A stretch of 55,054 bases of DNA from an uncultured Pelagibacteraceae bacterium (GTDB lineage Bacteria > Pseudomonadota > Alphaproteobacteria > Pelagibacterales > Pelagibacteraceae): the NCBI GenBank assembly GCA_902570695.1, contig CACFZE010000009.1:1-55054 (forward strand). The letters are read 5' to 3'. Under the pieces are notes generated by a model, which worked only from the letters and a program-made list of their open reading frames with translations, did not search any database and was not told the origin of the DNA. How positions within the stretch are numbered: position 1 is the first letter of the stretch; each line of letters begins with the position of its first letter. Below are positions 17,258 through 26,966 of the stretch, one piece after another. Both the position numbers and the translations under genes were made by a program.

Positions 17258-18145
17258 ATGTCCAAAACTTCATCGCTTATATGCGCTTTGATAACAACAT
17301 TTATTTGGGGCACTGCTTTCATTGCCCAAGATACAGGCATGGACAATATTGGTCCATTAACATTCAATGCATCTAGATTTTTTGTTGGTTTTCTTACAGT
17401 CCTACCCATTGCTTTAATTTTAGAAAGAAAAAAAATTAATTATGAAATCAATTCTAATAAAAAATTATTTTTAAAATATTTATTTTTAATGGGTATATCA
17501 TTATTTTTGGGCACCTACTTGCAGCAAGCCGCATTACAATACACGAATATAGCTAATGCAGCTTTTTTTACAGTTTTTTACGTTCCATTAGTTCCAATTT
17601 TATTATTTTTTATTTATTCTATTAAAGTCCATTGGAGTCTTTGGCCTTCAATAGGTTTATGTATAATAGGTGTTTACCTATTAAGTGATTTTTCTAACTC
17701 AGAAATTATGATAGGTGATGCTTTAGTTATTCTATGCTCACTATTTTGGGCTTTACATATAATTTTCGCTGGAAAATTTATGGAGAAATTTAATATACCA
17801 ATTTTTTATGCAGCATTACAAGCAGCTCTTGTTTTTGGTTTATCTCTTATATTTGCTTTTATTTTAGAGGAAGTAGTTATTACAAAAATTTTAACTGAGT
17901 ATAGTTCAATATTATATGCAGGCGTCTTATCTGGAGGAATTGCTTTTACTTTACAAATGTTTGCACAAAAAAATATTGAAGAAGCTCCAGCAGCAATAAT
18001 TTACTCTCTTGAGGGTGTCTTTGCAACAATTGCTGGATGGATTATTTTAAGTCAAGTTCTTAACATAAATAATATTATAGGATGTGTATTAATTCTTATT
18101 GCTGTAATATTTTCTCAAATTGCTCCAACGTCTAAAAAATCATAA
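17258..18145 (+). CDS. EamA-family (DMT superfamily) transporter
   Basis: A 295-residue inner-membrane protein of about ten membrane spans in two EamA repeats (about residues 5-135 and 148-285). The start MSKTSSLICALITTFIWGTAFIAQ and the repeat-end pattern (SLEGVFATIAGWIILSQ) are typical. EamA proteins export amino acids, metabolites or similar small molecules; the substrate is not predictable. It follows the dioxygenase by 14 bases and is probably in the PDH transcript. Its 3' end overlaps uppP by six bases. Confidence 0.88.
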   Translation: MSKTSSLICALITTFIWGTAFIAQDTGMDNIGPLTFNASRFFVGFLTVLPIALILERKKINYEINSNKKLFLKYLFLMGISLFLGTYLQQAALQYTNIANAAFFTVFYVPLVPILLFFIYSIKVHWSLWPSIGLCIIGVYLLSDFSNSEIMIGDALVILCSLFWALHIIFAGKFMEKFNIPIFYAALQAALVFGLSLIFAFILEEVVITKILTEYSSILYAGVLSGGIAFTLQMFAQKNIEEAPAAIIYSLEGVFATIAGWIILSQVLNINNIIGCVLILIAVIFSQIAPTSKKS

Positions 18146-18907
18146 GTAAATAATTGAAAAAAGAATAATACTTAAAACTATTCTATAAGTAACAAAAAAA
18201 CTCAAACTAAACATTTTAACATAAATAAGAAAATATTTAATTGTAAAATAAGAAAATAAAAATGAAGCTGAAGTAGAAAAAATAAATATAGCATCAAAAT
18301 TTACTTGATCATCAATAACATCTTTAAATCCCAAAACACTTGCACCTGCTAAGGCTGGAATAGACAAATAAAAAGCTATCTTTGATGATTCAACTCTATC
18401 AAATTTTAAAAATCTTGAAGCTGTAATTACTATACCTGATCTACTGACTCCTGGAATAATAGCTAAAATCTGAAATAACCCTATTATAATAATACTTTTA
18501 ATATTTAATTCTGAAGAAATTTTATTTTTCAATTCAAACTTATCTGAAAAGTATAATAAAATTCCAAAAATCAAAGTTGTCCAAGCGACAACTTTTAAGT
18601 TCCTAAATTGATCAATTAAATTTGTGGAGTAAAAAATATAACCAACAATAACTAATGGTATAGACCCAAGAATTATTAGTAGAAATATATTTTTATTATT
18701 AATGATATTTATTAACTCTTTTCTAAAAAATAAAATAATTGCTAACAAAGAACCCAAATGCAGACTAATATCTAATTGTAGGTTGCTAACATTGAAGTCA
18801 CTCAATCTTGATATAATTAAAAGATGTGCAGACGAGCTAACTGGAATAAACTCAGATATTCCTTGAATAATTGATAAAATTAGCGTCTCTACATATTTTG
18901 AAATCAT
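18140..18907 (-). CDS. uppP: Undecaprenyl-diphosphatase UppP (BacA)
   Basis: A 255-residue polytopic membrane enzyme that recycles undecaprenyl pyrophosphate to the monophosphate carrier for cell-wall synthesis. Catalytic motif 1 is QGISEFIPVSSSAH (residues 15-28, with E19 and H28) and motif 2 is PGVSRSG (near residue 155). I use the ATG at 18907 because the family starts there; the frame runs open to an ATG at 18970, which adds 21 atypical residues. GGAT about five bases upstream may be the ribosome site. Single gene, divergent from gltD. Confidence 0.92.
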   Translation of the reverse strand: MISKYVETLILSIIQGISEFIPVSSSAHLLIISRLSDFNVSNLQLDISLHLGSLLAIILFFRKELINIINNKNIFLLIILGSIPLVIVGYIFYSTNLIDQFRNLKVVAWTTLIFGILLYFSDKFELKNKISSELNIKSIIIIGLFQILAIIPGVSRSGIVITASRFLKFDRVESSKIAFYLSIPALAGASVLGFKDVIDDQVNFDAIFIFSTSASFLFSYFTIKYFLIYVKMFSLSFFVTYRIVLSIILFSIIYL

Positions 18908-19044
18908 TAGATCCAATACTTCATAATGAAATTGTAACCAAATTAAAGCAATTACATATTTGCATATCATCTATGCATAATAAGAAAAAACCTATGATTT
19001 ACTTAAGTTTTGTGAAATATTAGTCAATATTTATGACCTTGTAA

Positions 19045-19074
19045 TTGTTTATTATTAAATTTTTATCGTATATA
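19045..19074 (+). promoter_or_regulatory. Candidate promoter of gltD-gltB
   Basis: TTGTTT (19045-19050) and TATATA (19069-19074) are separated by 18 bases, placing transcription start at about 19081 and leaving a leader of only about five bases before the gltD ATG. No NtrC or sigma-54 (GG-N10-GC) site is visible in the 178 bp between uppP and gltD, and I see no riboswitch fold. Confidence 0.35.
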
Positions 19075-19085
19075 CAGCGTCCACC

Positions 19086-20519
19086 ATGTCAGAAAAAATG
19101 CTTAAATTTGTTGATATAGGTCAACAAAATCCACCTAAAAGAGATATATCAGACCGAAAAGAGGATTTTGATGAAATATATCAAGAATTTCTAAAAGATA
19201 GAGCTGTTCAGCAGTCAAGCAGATGTTCCCAATGTGGAGTACCATTTTGCCAAGTTCATTGTCCACTAAGTAACAATATACCAGATTGGCTTAAACTAAC
19301 TGCTGAGGGAAGATATGAGGAAGCTTATCAATTATCACAAAGCACAAACAACATGCCAGAAGTTTGTGGAAGAATTTGCCCCCAGGATAGGCTGTGTGAG
19401 GGAAATTGTGTAATAGAGCAATCGGGTCATGGAACAGTAACTATTGGATCAATAGAAAAATATATCACAGAGAAAGCTTGGGAAAATGGTTGGGTTAAAC
19501 CAATAGAAATAAATAGTGAAAAAGATGAGAGTGTAGGAATTATAGGCTCTGGTCCTGCTGGACTTGCTTGTGGAGAACAACTCAGAAAAAAAGGATACAA
19601 GGTAACTATATATGATCGTTATGACAGAGCTGGAGGACTACTAATATATGGTATCCCAGGATTTAAATTAGAAAAGCATGTTGTTCAAAGAAGAATAAAA
19701 CTTTTAGAAGAAAGTGGAATTAAATTTGTCTTAAACTTTGAAGTTGGAAAAGATTCCAGCTTGAAGGAGTTAAGAGAAAAACATGATGCAGTTTTAATAG
19801 CTACAGGAGTTTATAAAGCTAGAGAAGTTAATTTACCTGGTAACGATTTGAGTAATATTTTCCCTGCAATGGAATTTTTGACAGCATCAAATAAAAAAGG
19901 ACTAGGTGATAAAGTTGAGTTGTTTGATAACGGTACTTTAAATGCTGAAGGCAAAGATGTTGTAGTAATTGGAGGTGGCGATACAGCAATGGACTGCTTA
20001 AGGACTTCGGTAAGACAGAATGCTAAATCTGTAAAATGTTTATATAGAAGAGATAGAGAAAATATGCCAGGATCAGCAAGAGAAGTTGGCAATGCAGAGG
20101 AAGAAGGTGTTGAATTCATTTGGTTAACAAGCCCTAAAGAGTTTAAGGGAACAAATAAAATTGAAAGTGTAGTTGTTAATAAAATGAAATTGGGTGAGCC
20201 AGATGATAGTGGTAGAAGAAAACCAGTTGTTGAAGAAAATTCAGATTTTGAAATTAAAGCTGATCTTGTAATCAAAGCACTCGGATTTGATCCAGAAGAT
20301 CTTCCAAAATTATTTAATGAAGAAAAATTACAAGTATCAAGATGGGGAACAATAAAAGCGGATTTTGATACAATGGAAACTAGTATAGAGGGAGTTTTTG
20401 CAGCTGGAGATATAGTTCGTGGAGCATCTTTAGTGGTTTGGGGTATCAAAGATGGAAGAGATGCTGCAACATCAATTGATAATTATTTAGAAAGCAAACA
20501 AAAACTTAGAGTTGCTTAA
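19086..20519 (+). CDS. gltD: Glutamate synthase (NADPH) small subunit
   Basis: A 477-residue flavoprotein that passes electrons from NADPH to the large subunit. Residues 40-110 carry the two cysteine sets (47, 50, 55, 59 and 94, 98, 104, 108) that bind [4Fe-4S] clusters. The FAD site IIGSGPAGLACGEQL starts near 152, the NADPH site VVIGGGDTAMD near 296, and the C-terminal FAD-closing segment (GVFAAGDIVRGASLVVW) is intact. The stop overlaps the gltB ATG (TAATG), which should help equal synthesis of the subunits. Placing the small subunit first is one of the known orders. Confidence 0.95.
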   Translation: MSEKMLKFVDIGQQNPPKRDISDRKEDFDEIYQEFLKDRAVQQSSRCSQCGVPFCQVHCPLSNNIPDWLKLTAEGRYEEAYQLSQSTNNMPEVCGRICPQDRLCEGNCVIEQSGHGTVTIGSIEKYITEKAWENGWVKPIEINSEKDESVGIIGSGPAGLACGEQLRKKGYKVTIYDRYDRAGGLLIYGIPGFKLEKHVVQRRIKLLEESGIKFVLNFEVGKDSSLKELREKHDAVLIATGVYKAREVNLPGNDLSNIFPAMEFLTASNKKGLGDKVELFDNGTLNAEGKDVVVIGGGDTAMDCLRTSVRQNAKSVKCLYRRDRENMPGSAREVGNAEEEGVEFIWLTSPKEFKGTNKIESVVVNKMKLGEPDDSGRRKPVVEENSDFEIKADLVIKALGFDPEDLPKLFNEEKLQVSRWGTIKADFDTMETSIEGVFAAGDIVRGASLVVWGIKDGRDAATSIDNYLESKQKLRVA

Positions 20520-23500
20520 TGAAGTTAAGAAATAAAAATTTAAAAATTTTAAAAAGTAATCATGTTTACTCAGAAGAAATGGAACATGATGCATGTGGTG
20601 TAGGTTTAGTAGCATCCACCGAAGGCCTAAAATCAAGAAAAGTCGTAGAATATGGAATCGATGCCTTAAAAGCTGTTTGGCATAGGGGTGCAATCGATGC
20701 AGACGGAAAAACAGGAGATGGTGCTGGAATCCATATTGAAATTCCTAAAGATTTCTTTGAGGAAAAAATTGAAGTCACTGGTCATAAACATGATAATTCT
20801 GAACTATGTGTGGGTATGATTTTCTTACCAAGAAATGATTATAGCGCTCAAGAGCAATGTAGAACTATTGTTGAAAGTGAACTAACAAAGAGAAATTTTA
20901 GTATCTATGGTTGGAGACAAGTTCCTGTTGATCCCTCTGTCTTAGGAGAAAAAGCTGAACAAACAAGACCTGAAATTACTCAAGTATTGTTCACATATAA
21001 TGACAAAAAAGTTGTCAATAAATCTCTGGAACAAAAATTGTATGAAACTAGAAGAGTAATTGAAAAAGAAGCTCTCAATAATCAATTAAATAATTTTTAT
21101 ATATGTTCATTTAGTTCTAAATCTATCATTTACAAAGGAATGTTTTTAGCAGAAGCTTTGTCAGATTTTTATACTGACTTGAAAGATGAAAGATTTATAT
21201 CTAGGTATGCAATATTTCACCAAAGATTTTCAACTAATACTGCGCCAAGTTGGGACTTAGCTCAACCATTTAGATCTATAGCGCATAATGGTGAAATAAA
21301 TACTCTTAAAGGAAATGTTAATTGGATGAAGGTTCACGAAGAAGAGATGTTTAGTCCAGTTTTCGAAGATATAGAGAATCTTAAGCCTGTAATACCACCT
21401 GGCAATTCTGACTCTGCATCATTAGATAATGTTTTTGAGTTATTAAATATTTCTGGACAGCCTGCTCCTCTAGCAAAATTAATGTTAATACCAGACGCTT
21501 GGTCAAAAAAAAATAAGGTATTAAAAAAAGATCATCAACAACTATTCAATTTTTTAAATAGTACCATGGAGCCTTGGGATGGGCCAGCTGCTATAGCTGC
21601 AACTGATAATGAATGGGTAATTGTTGCAACTGACAGAAATGGATTAAGACCACTTAGATATACAGTGACAAGAGACAAACTTCTTTTTGCAGGAAGTGAA
21701 ACAGGAATGATAGATTTAAATGAGAAAAAAATTGTATCTAAAGGAAGATTAGGACCTGGAGAAATATTAGGAGTAAGAATAGAAAAAGGCAAAGTATATT
21801 CAAACGATGAAATAAAAAACTACCTTTCAAAAGAATATAAACATTACAACAATCAGATTATTGATCTTGATAAAAAATTAGAAGCAGAAACTGAAAAAGT
21901 AGAGCTAGAAGGCCAAAGTTTGAGGAATTTTCAACATTGTTTTGGATATAGCATAGAAGATTTAGAATTAATTCTTCATCCAATGGCAGAAGATGCTAAA
22001 GAAGCAACAGGCTCAATGGGTGATGACACGCCTTTAGCAGTTTTATCTGATAAATATAGACCACTATATCATTACTTTAGACAAAACTTTAGTCAGGTTA
22101 CAAATCCACCAATTGACTCTCTAAGAGAAAACAAAGTTATGAGTTTAAAGACAAGATTTGGAAATCTTGGTAATATTTTAGATTTTAGTAAATTAACTAA
22201 AGACAATATTTATGTCTTAAATAGTCCGATATTATCAAATGCACAATTTGAAAAATTTTTAAAATTCTTTGGAAATAATAATAAAGTTTTAGATTGTACA
22301 TTCAGCAAAGATGATGATTTAGAGACATCAATAAATTTACTCAAAGTTAAATCTGAACAAGCTGTTAGAGAGGGAATTAAACAAATAATATTATCAGATA
22401 AAAATATTTCAGAAAATAGAATGCCAATGCCAATGCTTTTATGTATAGGGGCAATAAATACACATTTAGTTAAATTAGGTTTGAGAGGTTATGTTTCTAT
22501 TAATGTTCAAACTGGAGATGCTTTAGATACTCACTCTTTTGCAACATTAATTGGTGTTGGTGCTACTACAGTGAACCCTTATTTAGCTTTTGATAGCTTA
22601 TATCAAAGACATTCTAAGAAATTATTTGGAAATTTCACTTTTGATGAATGTGTTTCAAGATATATTAAATCAGTCAATCTCGGTCTTCTTAAAATAATGT
22701 CTAAAATGGGAATTTCTGTTTTAAGTTCTTATAGAGGCGGATGTAATTTTGAAACTGTGGGACTAAGCAGAACAATTGTGAAAGATTACTTTCCTGGGAT
22801 GTTATCAAAGATTTCTGGAATTGGTTTAAAAGGAATAGAAAAGAAAATCAGAACTATACACAAAGAAGCATTTTTCAATAATTCAAATATTTTACCTATT
22901 GGAGGTATTTACAGATATAGAAAAAATGGTGAAACACATCAGTATCAAGGCAAACTTATTCATTTACTGCAAACTGCGGTTGGACAAGGATCTTATGAAA
23001 TATATAAAAAATACATAAAAGGTATTTATAATCTAAATCCAATAAGTTTAAGAGATTTAGTAGATTTTAAATCTAAAAATCCCATCGATATATCTAATGT
23101 TGAGCCTGTATCTAATATATTAAAAAGATTTGGAAGTGGAAGTATGTCTCATGGAGCTTTATCTAAAGAAGCACATGAAACTCTTGCTGTTGGTATGAAC
23201 AGAATTAAAGGCGCATCTTGTAGTGGTGAAGGTGGAGAAGATGAAAATAGATTTAAGATTATGGAGAATGGAGATAGTGCAAATTCAAGGGTTAAACAAA
23301 TTGCATCAGCTAGATTTGGAGTAACCATTAATTACTTAAATAATTGTAATGAGATTGAAATCAAAATTGCACAGGGTGCTAAACCAGGTGAAGGTGGACA
23401 ATTACCAGGTTTTAAAGTTACGGATGAAATTGCGAGATTGAGACACTCAACGCCAGGAGTTACTTTAATATCCCCTCCACCACATCATGATATTTACTCA

Positions 23501-25015
23501 ATAGAAGATCTGGCTCAATTAATTTATGATTTAAAACAAATAAATCCTAAGGCTAGGGTTGGAGTTAAATTAGTTGCATCATCAGGAATTGGAACGATAG
23601 CTGCTGGAGTTGCAAAAGCTAAAGCAGACATAATTTTAATCTCGGGGCACTCAGGAGGTACAGGAGCTACTCCACAGACAAGCGTTAAATATGTTGGAGT
23701 TCCTTGGGAGATGGGATTAACAGAAGCAAATCAGGTATTGACATTAAATAACTTGAGACATCAAGTGACGCTTAGAACTGACGGTGGAATAAAAACTGGA
23801 AGAGATGTTGTAATTGCAGCCATGATGGGAGCAGAAGAATTTGGCGTAGCAACAACTGCTTTAGTCGCAATGGGATGTATAATGGTCAGACAATGTCATT
23901 CAAATACATGTCCAGTGGGTGTTTGCACACAAGATGATAAATTAAGAGAGAAATTTACAGGAACTCCTGAAAAAGTAGTGAACCTTTTTACATTTATAGC
24001 AGAGGAAGTAAGAGAAATACTTGCTGATCTTGGTTTCAAATCTTTAAATGAAGTAATTGGAAGAACTGACTTGCTAAGGCAAGTAAGCAAAGGTTCACCA
24101 AACTTGGATGATCTAGACTTAAATCCTCTTTTTGTTCAGGCAGATCCTGGAAAAAATAAAAGATATTGTGAGAAACCTGAAATTAATTCAGTTCCAGATA
24201 CTTTAGATCAAAAATTATGGCCAGAAATAGAAGACAAAATAGATAAAAAAGAAAAAATAAATCAAGAATTTGAAATTCAAAATACTGATAGAGCAGTTGG
24301 TACTAGAATTTCTTATCATTTGTACAAAAAATTTGGAAATAACAAACTTGATGAAAATTCGATCGAATTAAATTTTAAAGGTTCAGCAGGCCAATCCTTT
24401 GGTGCTTTTGCTATTAAAGGATTAAAACTAATTTTAAAAGGGGATGCAAATGATTATGTTGCTAAAGGATTATCAGGTGGAACTATTGTGATTAAATTAC
24501 AAGATGAAAGCAACCTTGTTTCAAATGAAAATACTATTATTGGAAACACTGTTTTGTATGGAGCTACTTCTGGAAAATTATTAGCTGCAGGACAAGCAGG
24601 AGAGAGATTTGCTGTTAGAAATTCAGGTGCAACTGCAGTAGTAGAAGGTTGTGATTCAAATGGTTGTGAATACATGACAGGCGGAAACATTATTATATTA
24701 GGAGATATTGGTGATAATTTTGGGGCTGGCATGACAGGAGGTATGGCATTTATTTATGACCCTGAAAATCAATTTGATAAAAAAGTAAATCCTGAAAGTG
24801 TAGTTTGGCAAACTCCAGAAACTAAATTTTGGATTGAGCATCTAAGGAAATTAATTCAAGAGCATGCGATAGAAACAAATTCAATAATCTCGAAAAAAAT
24901 TGTTGAGAATTTTGAAAATGAAATAAATAATTTCGTCCAAGTTTGTCCAAAAGAAATGTTAGATAAGTTAGAAAATCCTATATCAAATAAAAAATTAGTC
25001 GGTCAAGCTAGTTAG
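20519..25015 (+). CDS. gltB: Glutamate synthase large subunit
   Basis: A 1498-residue GOGAT alpha subunit that makes two glutamates from glutamine and 2-oxoglutarate. The class II glutaminase nucleophile is Cys26 (EHDACGVG), so 25 residues should be removed on maturation. Then follow the central domain, the FMN/TIM-barrel domain (GAKPGEGGQLPG; SGHSGGTGATPQTS), the [3Fe-4S] cysteines C1120, C1126 and C1131, and the C-terminal beta-helix GXGXG domain (residues about 1240-1440). Length is normal. It gives the main route for ammonium assimilation with glutamine synthetase (not in the window). The 3' end overlaps the convergent hydrolase by eight bases. Confidence 0.96.
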   Translation: MKLRNKNLKILKSNHVYSEEMEHDACGVGLVASTEGLKSRKVVEYGIDALKAVWHRGAIDADGKTGDGAGIHIEIPKDFFEEKIEVTGHKHDNSELCVGMIFLPRNDYSAQEQCRTIVESELTKRNFSIYGWRQVPVDPSVLGEKAEQTRPEITQVLFTYNDKKVVNKSLEQKLYETRRVIEKEALNNQLNNFYICSFSSKSIIYKGMFLAEALSDFYTDLKDERFISRYAIFHQRFSTNTAPSWDLAQPFRSIAHNGEINTLKGNVNWMKVHEEEMFSPVFEDIENLKPVIPPGNSDSASLDNVFELLNISGQPAPLAKLMLIPDAWSKKNKVLKKDHQQLFNFLNSTMEPWDGPAAIAATDNEWVIVATDRNGLRPLRYTVTRDKLLFAGSETGMIDLNEKKIVSKGRLGPGEILGVRIEKGKVYSNDEIKNYLSKEYKHYNNQIIDLDKKLEAETEKVELEGQSLRNFQHCFGYSIEDLELILHPMAEDAKEATGSMGDDTPLAVLSDKYRPLYHYFRQNFSQVTNPPIDSLRENKVMSLKTRFGNLGNILDFSKLTKDNIYVLNSPILSNAQFEKFLKFFGNNNKVLDCTFSKDDDLETSINLLKVKSEQAVREGIKQIILSDKNISENRMPMPMLLCIGAINTHLVKLGLRGYVSINVQTGDALDTHSFATLIGVGATTVNPYLAFDSLYQRHSKKLFGNFTFDECVSRYIKSVNLGLLKIMSKMGISVLSSYRGGCNFETVGLSRTIVKDYFPGMLSKISGIGLKGIEKKIRTIHKEAFFNNSNILPIGGIYRYRKNGETHQYQGKLIHLLQTAVGQGSYEIYKKYIKGIYNLNPISLRDLVDFKSKNPIDISNVEPVSNILKRFGSGSMSHGALSKEAHETLAVGMNRIKGASCSGEGGEDENRFKIMENGDSANSRVKQIASARFGVTINYLNNCNEIEIKIAQGAKPGEGGQLPGFKVTDEIARLRHSTPGVTLISPPPHHDIYSIEDLAQLIYDLKQINPKARVGVKLVASSGIGTIAAGVAKAKADIILISGHSGGTGATPQTSVKYVGVPWEMGLTEANQVLTLNNLRHQVTLRTDGGIKTGRDVVIAAMMGAEEFGVATTALVAMGCIMVRQCHSNTCPVGVCTQDDKLREKFTGTPEKVVNLFTFIAEEVREILADLGFKSLNEVIGRTDLLRQVSKGSPNLDDLDLNPLFVQADPGKNKRYCEKPEINSVPDTLDQKLWPEIEDKIDKKEKINQEFEIQNTDRAVGTRISYHLYKKFGNNKLDENSIELNFKGSAGQSFGAFAIKGLKLILKGDANDYVAKGLSGGTIVIKLQDESNLVSNENTIIGNTVLYGATSGKLLAAGQAGERFAVRNSGATAVVEGCDSNGCEYMTGGNIIILGDIGDNFGAGMTGGMAFIYDPENQFDKKVNPESVVWQTPETKFWIEHLRKLIQEHAIETNSIISKKIVENFENEINNFVQVCPKEMLDKLENPISNKKLVGQAS

Positions 25016-25769
25016 TATTTTTAATAATATTATCTAACTCTTTACAAATAATATTTAGATTTTTTTTTGAAGAGAGACTATGGTCACCCTTCTTAATTAT
25101 ATTTAATTTTTTTTTTGCTTTGCTGAAGATTTTTAAAACTTCTCTTGAGTATTTAATTGGTACAACTTCATCTTTTTGACCATGGACCATAGTAACAGAT
25201 ATTTTCATTGGAATTTTAACATTCAAAACTTTATTTTGTTTTTTTCTTCCATCTTTAATTAATTGATTAGTTATGAGATACTCATAACCACCATTTTTAA
25301 TTTTGCTAATACCTTTTTTGATAATTTCACTCTTCGTCTTTTTTGAAAATTTTTTCCACATTATTCTTGTTAAAAATTCTGGAGCAGAGCCAATTCCCAT
25401 AAAGCCTTTAATCTGTTTCTTAATTGATTTAAATAATAATAAAGAAATCCAAGCACCCATACTAGAACCTATTAAAATTATATCATTTTTTTTAACTATA
25501 TTCTTAATAGTCTGTTTTGCATCATTTGCCCAAGTGGAAATATTCCCTTTAGTAAATTCACCTGAAGATTTTCCGTATCCAGAATATTCTAGTGCCAAAA
25601 AACCCAATTTATTTTTCTTAGCATAGTTTAAAAATCTTTTAGGTTTATCTCCTTCTATATCGGATGCAAAACCTGGTAAAAATATAATATAAAGATTTTT
25701 CTTATAATAATTGCTTATATATCTTAGTTTTTTTGTTTTAGAAATTTTTAGAAATTTAAATTTTTTCAT
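25008..25769 (-). CDS. Alpha/beta hydrolase (serine aminopeptidase S33-like / ABHD10-like)
   Basis: A 253-residue cytoplasmic alpha/beta hydrolase. The nucleophile is S103 in GSSMG, the acid is D200 in HGQKDEVVP and the base is H230 in KKGDHSLSS; the oxyanion region is LPGFASDIEG at 31-40. All three catalytic residues are present. Close alphaproteobacterial and mitochondrial relatives act as thioesterases or esterases, but substrate here is unknown. It stands alone, divergent from the glycosyltransferase (42 bp apart) and overlapping gltB at the 3' end. Confidence 0.85.
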   Translation of the reverse strand: MKKFKFLKISKTKKLRYISNYYKKNLYIIFLPGFASDIEGDKPKRFLNYAKKNKLGFLALEYSGYGKSSGEFTKGNISTWANDAKQTIKNIVKKNDIILIGSSMGAWISLLLFKSIKKQIKGFMGIGSAPEFLTRIMWKKFSKKTKSEIIKKGISKIKNGGYEYLITNQLIKDGRKKQNKVLNVKIPMKISVTMVHGQKDEVVPIKYSREVLKIFSKAKKKLNIIKKGDHSLSSKKNLNIICKELDNIIKNTN

Positions 25770-25811
25770 ATAAAGTATTAAAATTGATTTGAAATATTAT
25801 AACTCTACCAT

Positions 25812-26966
25812 ATGCATCCAAAATTGAAAGTTCTGCAAGTTATACCAAAACTTGGATACGGTGGCGCAGAAACAGGTTGTTATGATATCGCACACTATCT
25901 ACATGAAAATGATTGTAAATCTTTTTTAATTTGCAACGGTGGTGAATTAACAAAGTTTATAGATAAAAAAAAAGTTAAATATATAAGGTTACCTGTTAAT
26001 TCCAAAAACCCCATTTTGGTTTTTTTTAATTCAATAATTATTTCTTTAATAATTTTATTTTATGGAATTAATATTGTCCACGCGAGAAGTAGAGCACCTG
26101 CATGGTCTTGTTTACTAGCTACCAAAATCACACGACGTAAATTTGTAACTACATTTCATGGAACATATAATTTTAAAAGTAAATTAAAAAAATTATATAA
26201 CTCTGTAATGTTGAGATCAGATTTAATTATTGCTGGGTCTAATTTTATATTTTCACATATTAAAGAAAACTACTCTGAATACCTTAATGATAAAAAAAAA
26301 TTCTTGGTGATATTTAGAGGCATTAATACTGACTATTTTGATCCATCAACTACTATAGAAACAGAGGAAGATGAATTATTTAAATCATGGGGACTTAAAA
26401 TTGAGAGAAAAACTGTTCTATTACCCGGAAGATTAACAGAATGGAAAGGCCAAGAAATGTTTTTAGATGCTATTAATAAAGTAAATATTAATTTAGGACA
26501 CGAGGTATTTAATGTAATTATTCTTGGGAGCGATCAAGGAAGAGAACTTTACAAAAAGAAACTTATTAGGTTAGTTGAACAGTATAGATTAACTAACCAA
26601 GTAAAATTTATAGATCATTGTAAAAATATGCCTCTAGCTTACAAAGTTTCAGACATCATAGTTTCTTCATCAATAGAACCAGAAGCTTTTGGAAGAATAT
26701 CCGTTGAGGCTCAGGCAATGAAAAAACCAATTGTTGCAAGTAATATTGGGGGATCAAGAGAGACTATAAATGAAAATAAAACAGGATTTTTATTTGAAGC
26801 AAATAACTCTGACGATCTTTCAAAAAAATTAATAGAAATTATGAATTTAGATGAACAGACTATCAATCAAATGGGCATAGAAGGTAGAAAAAATGTCGTT
26901 TCAAAATTTAATGTTGAAAAAATGTGTTTTTCTACTTATTCAGAGTATAAAAAATTAATAAACTAA
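25812..26966 (+). CDS. Glycosyltransferase family 4 protein
   Basis: A 384-residue GT-B enzyme of the GT4 family. Residues 1-190 form the acceptor domain, with the glycine-rich loop LGYGGAETG at 14-22; residues 197-370 are the nucleotide-sugar domain, with LPGRLTEWKGQ at 204-214 and the EX7E motif E291...E299 in EAFGRISVE. Likely to build an envelope polysaccharide or LPS sugar. The stop overlaps the thrS ATG (TAATG), so an envelope gene drives, or is cotranscribed with, a translation operon. No signal peptide; a hydrophobic stretch at residues 66-88 may associate with membrane. Confidence 0.9.
   Translation: MHPKLKVLQVIPKLGYGGAETGCYDIAHYLHENDCKSFLICNGGELTKFIDKKKVKYIRLPVNSKNPILVFFNSIIISLIILFYGINIVHARSRAPAWSCLLATKITRRKFVTTFHGTYNFKSKLKKLYNSVMLRSDLIIAGSNFIFSHIKENYSEYLNDKKKFLVIFRGINTDYFDPSTTIETEEDELFKSWGLKIERKTVLLPGRLTEWKGQEMFLDAINKVNINLGHEVFNVIILGSDQGRELYKKKLIRLVEQYRLTNQVKFIDHCKNMPLAYKVSDIIVSSSIEPEAFGRISVEAQAMKKPIVASNIGGSRETINENKTGFLFEANNSDDLSKKLIEIMNLDEQTINQMGIEGRKNVVSKFNVEKMCFSTYSEYKKLIN

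Noticed and set aside
18907..18970. Longer UppP start at 18970
   Set aside because: The extra 21 residues do not fit the family; the ATG at 18907 is directly before the conserved first helix.
18908..19085. Possible riboswitch or NtrC site ahead of gltD
   Set aside because: I found no conserved riboswitch core and no sigma-54 GG/GC pair in the gap; only a weak sigma-70-like promoter.
19811..20449. Minus-strand 212-codon frame within gltD
   Set aside because: Antisense shadow of a well-conserved gene; Ser/Leu/Pro-rich composition and no domain.
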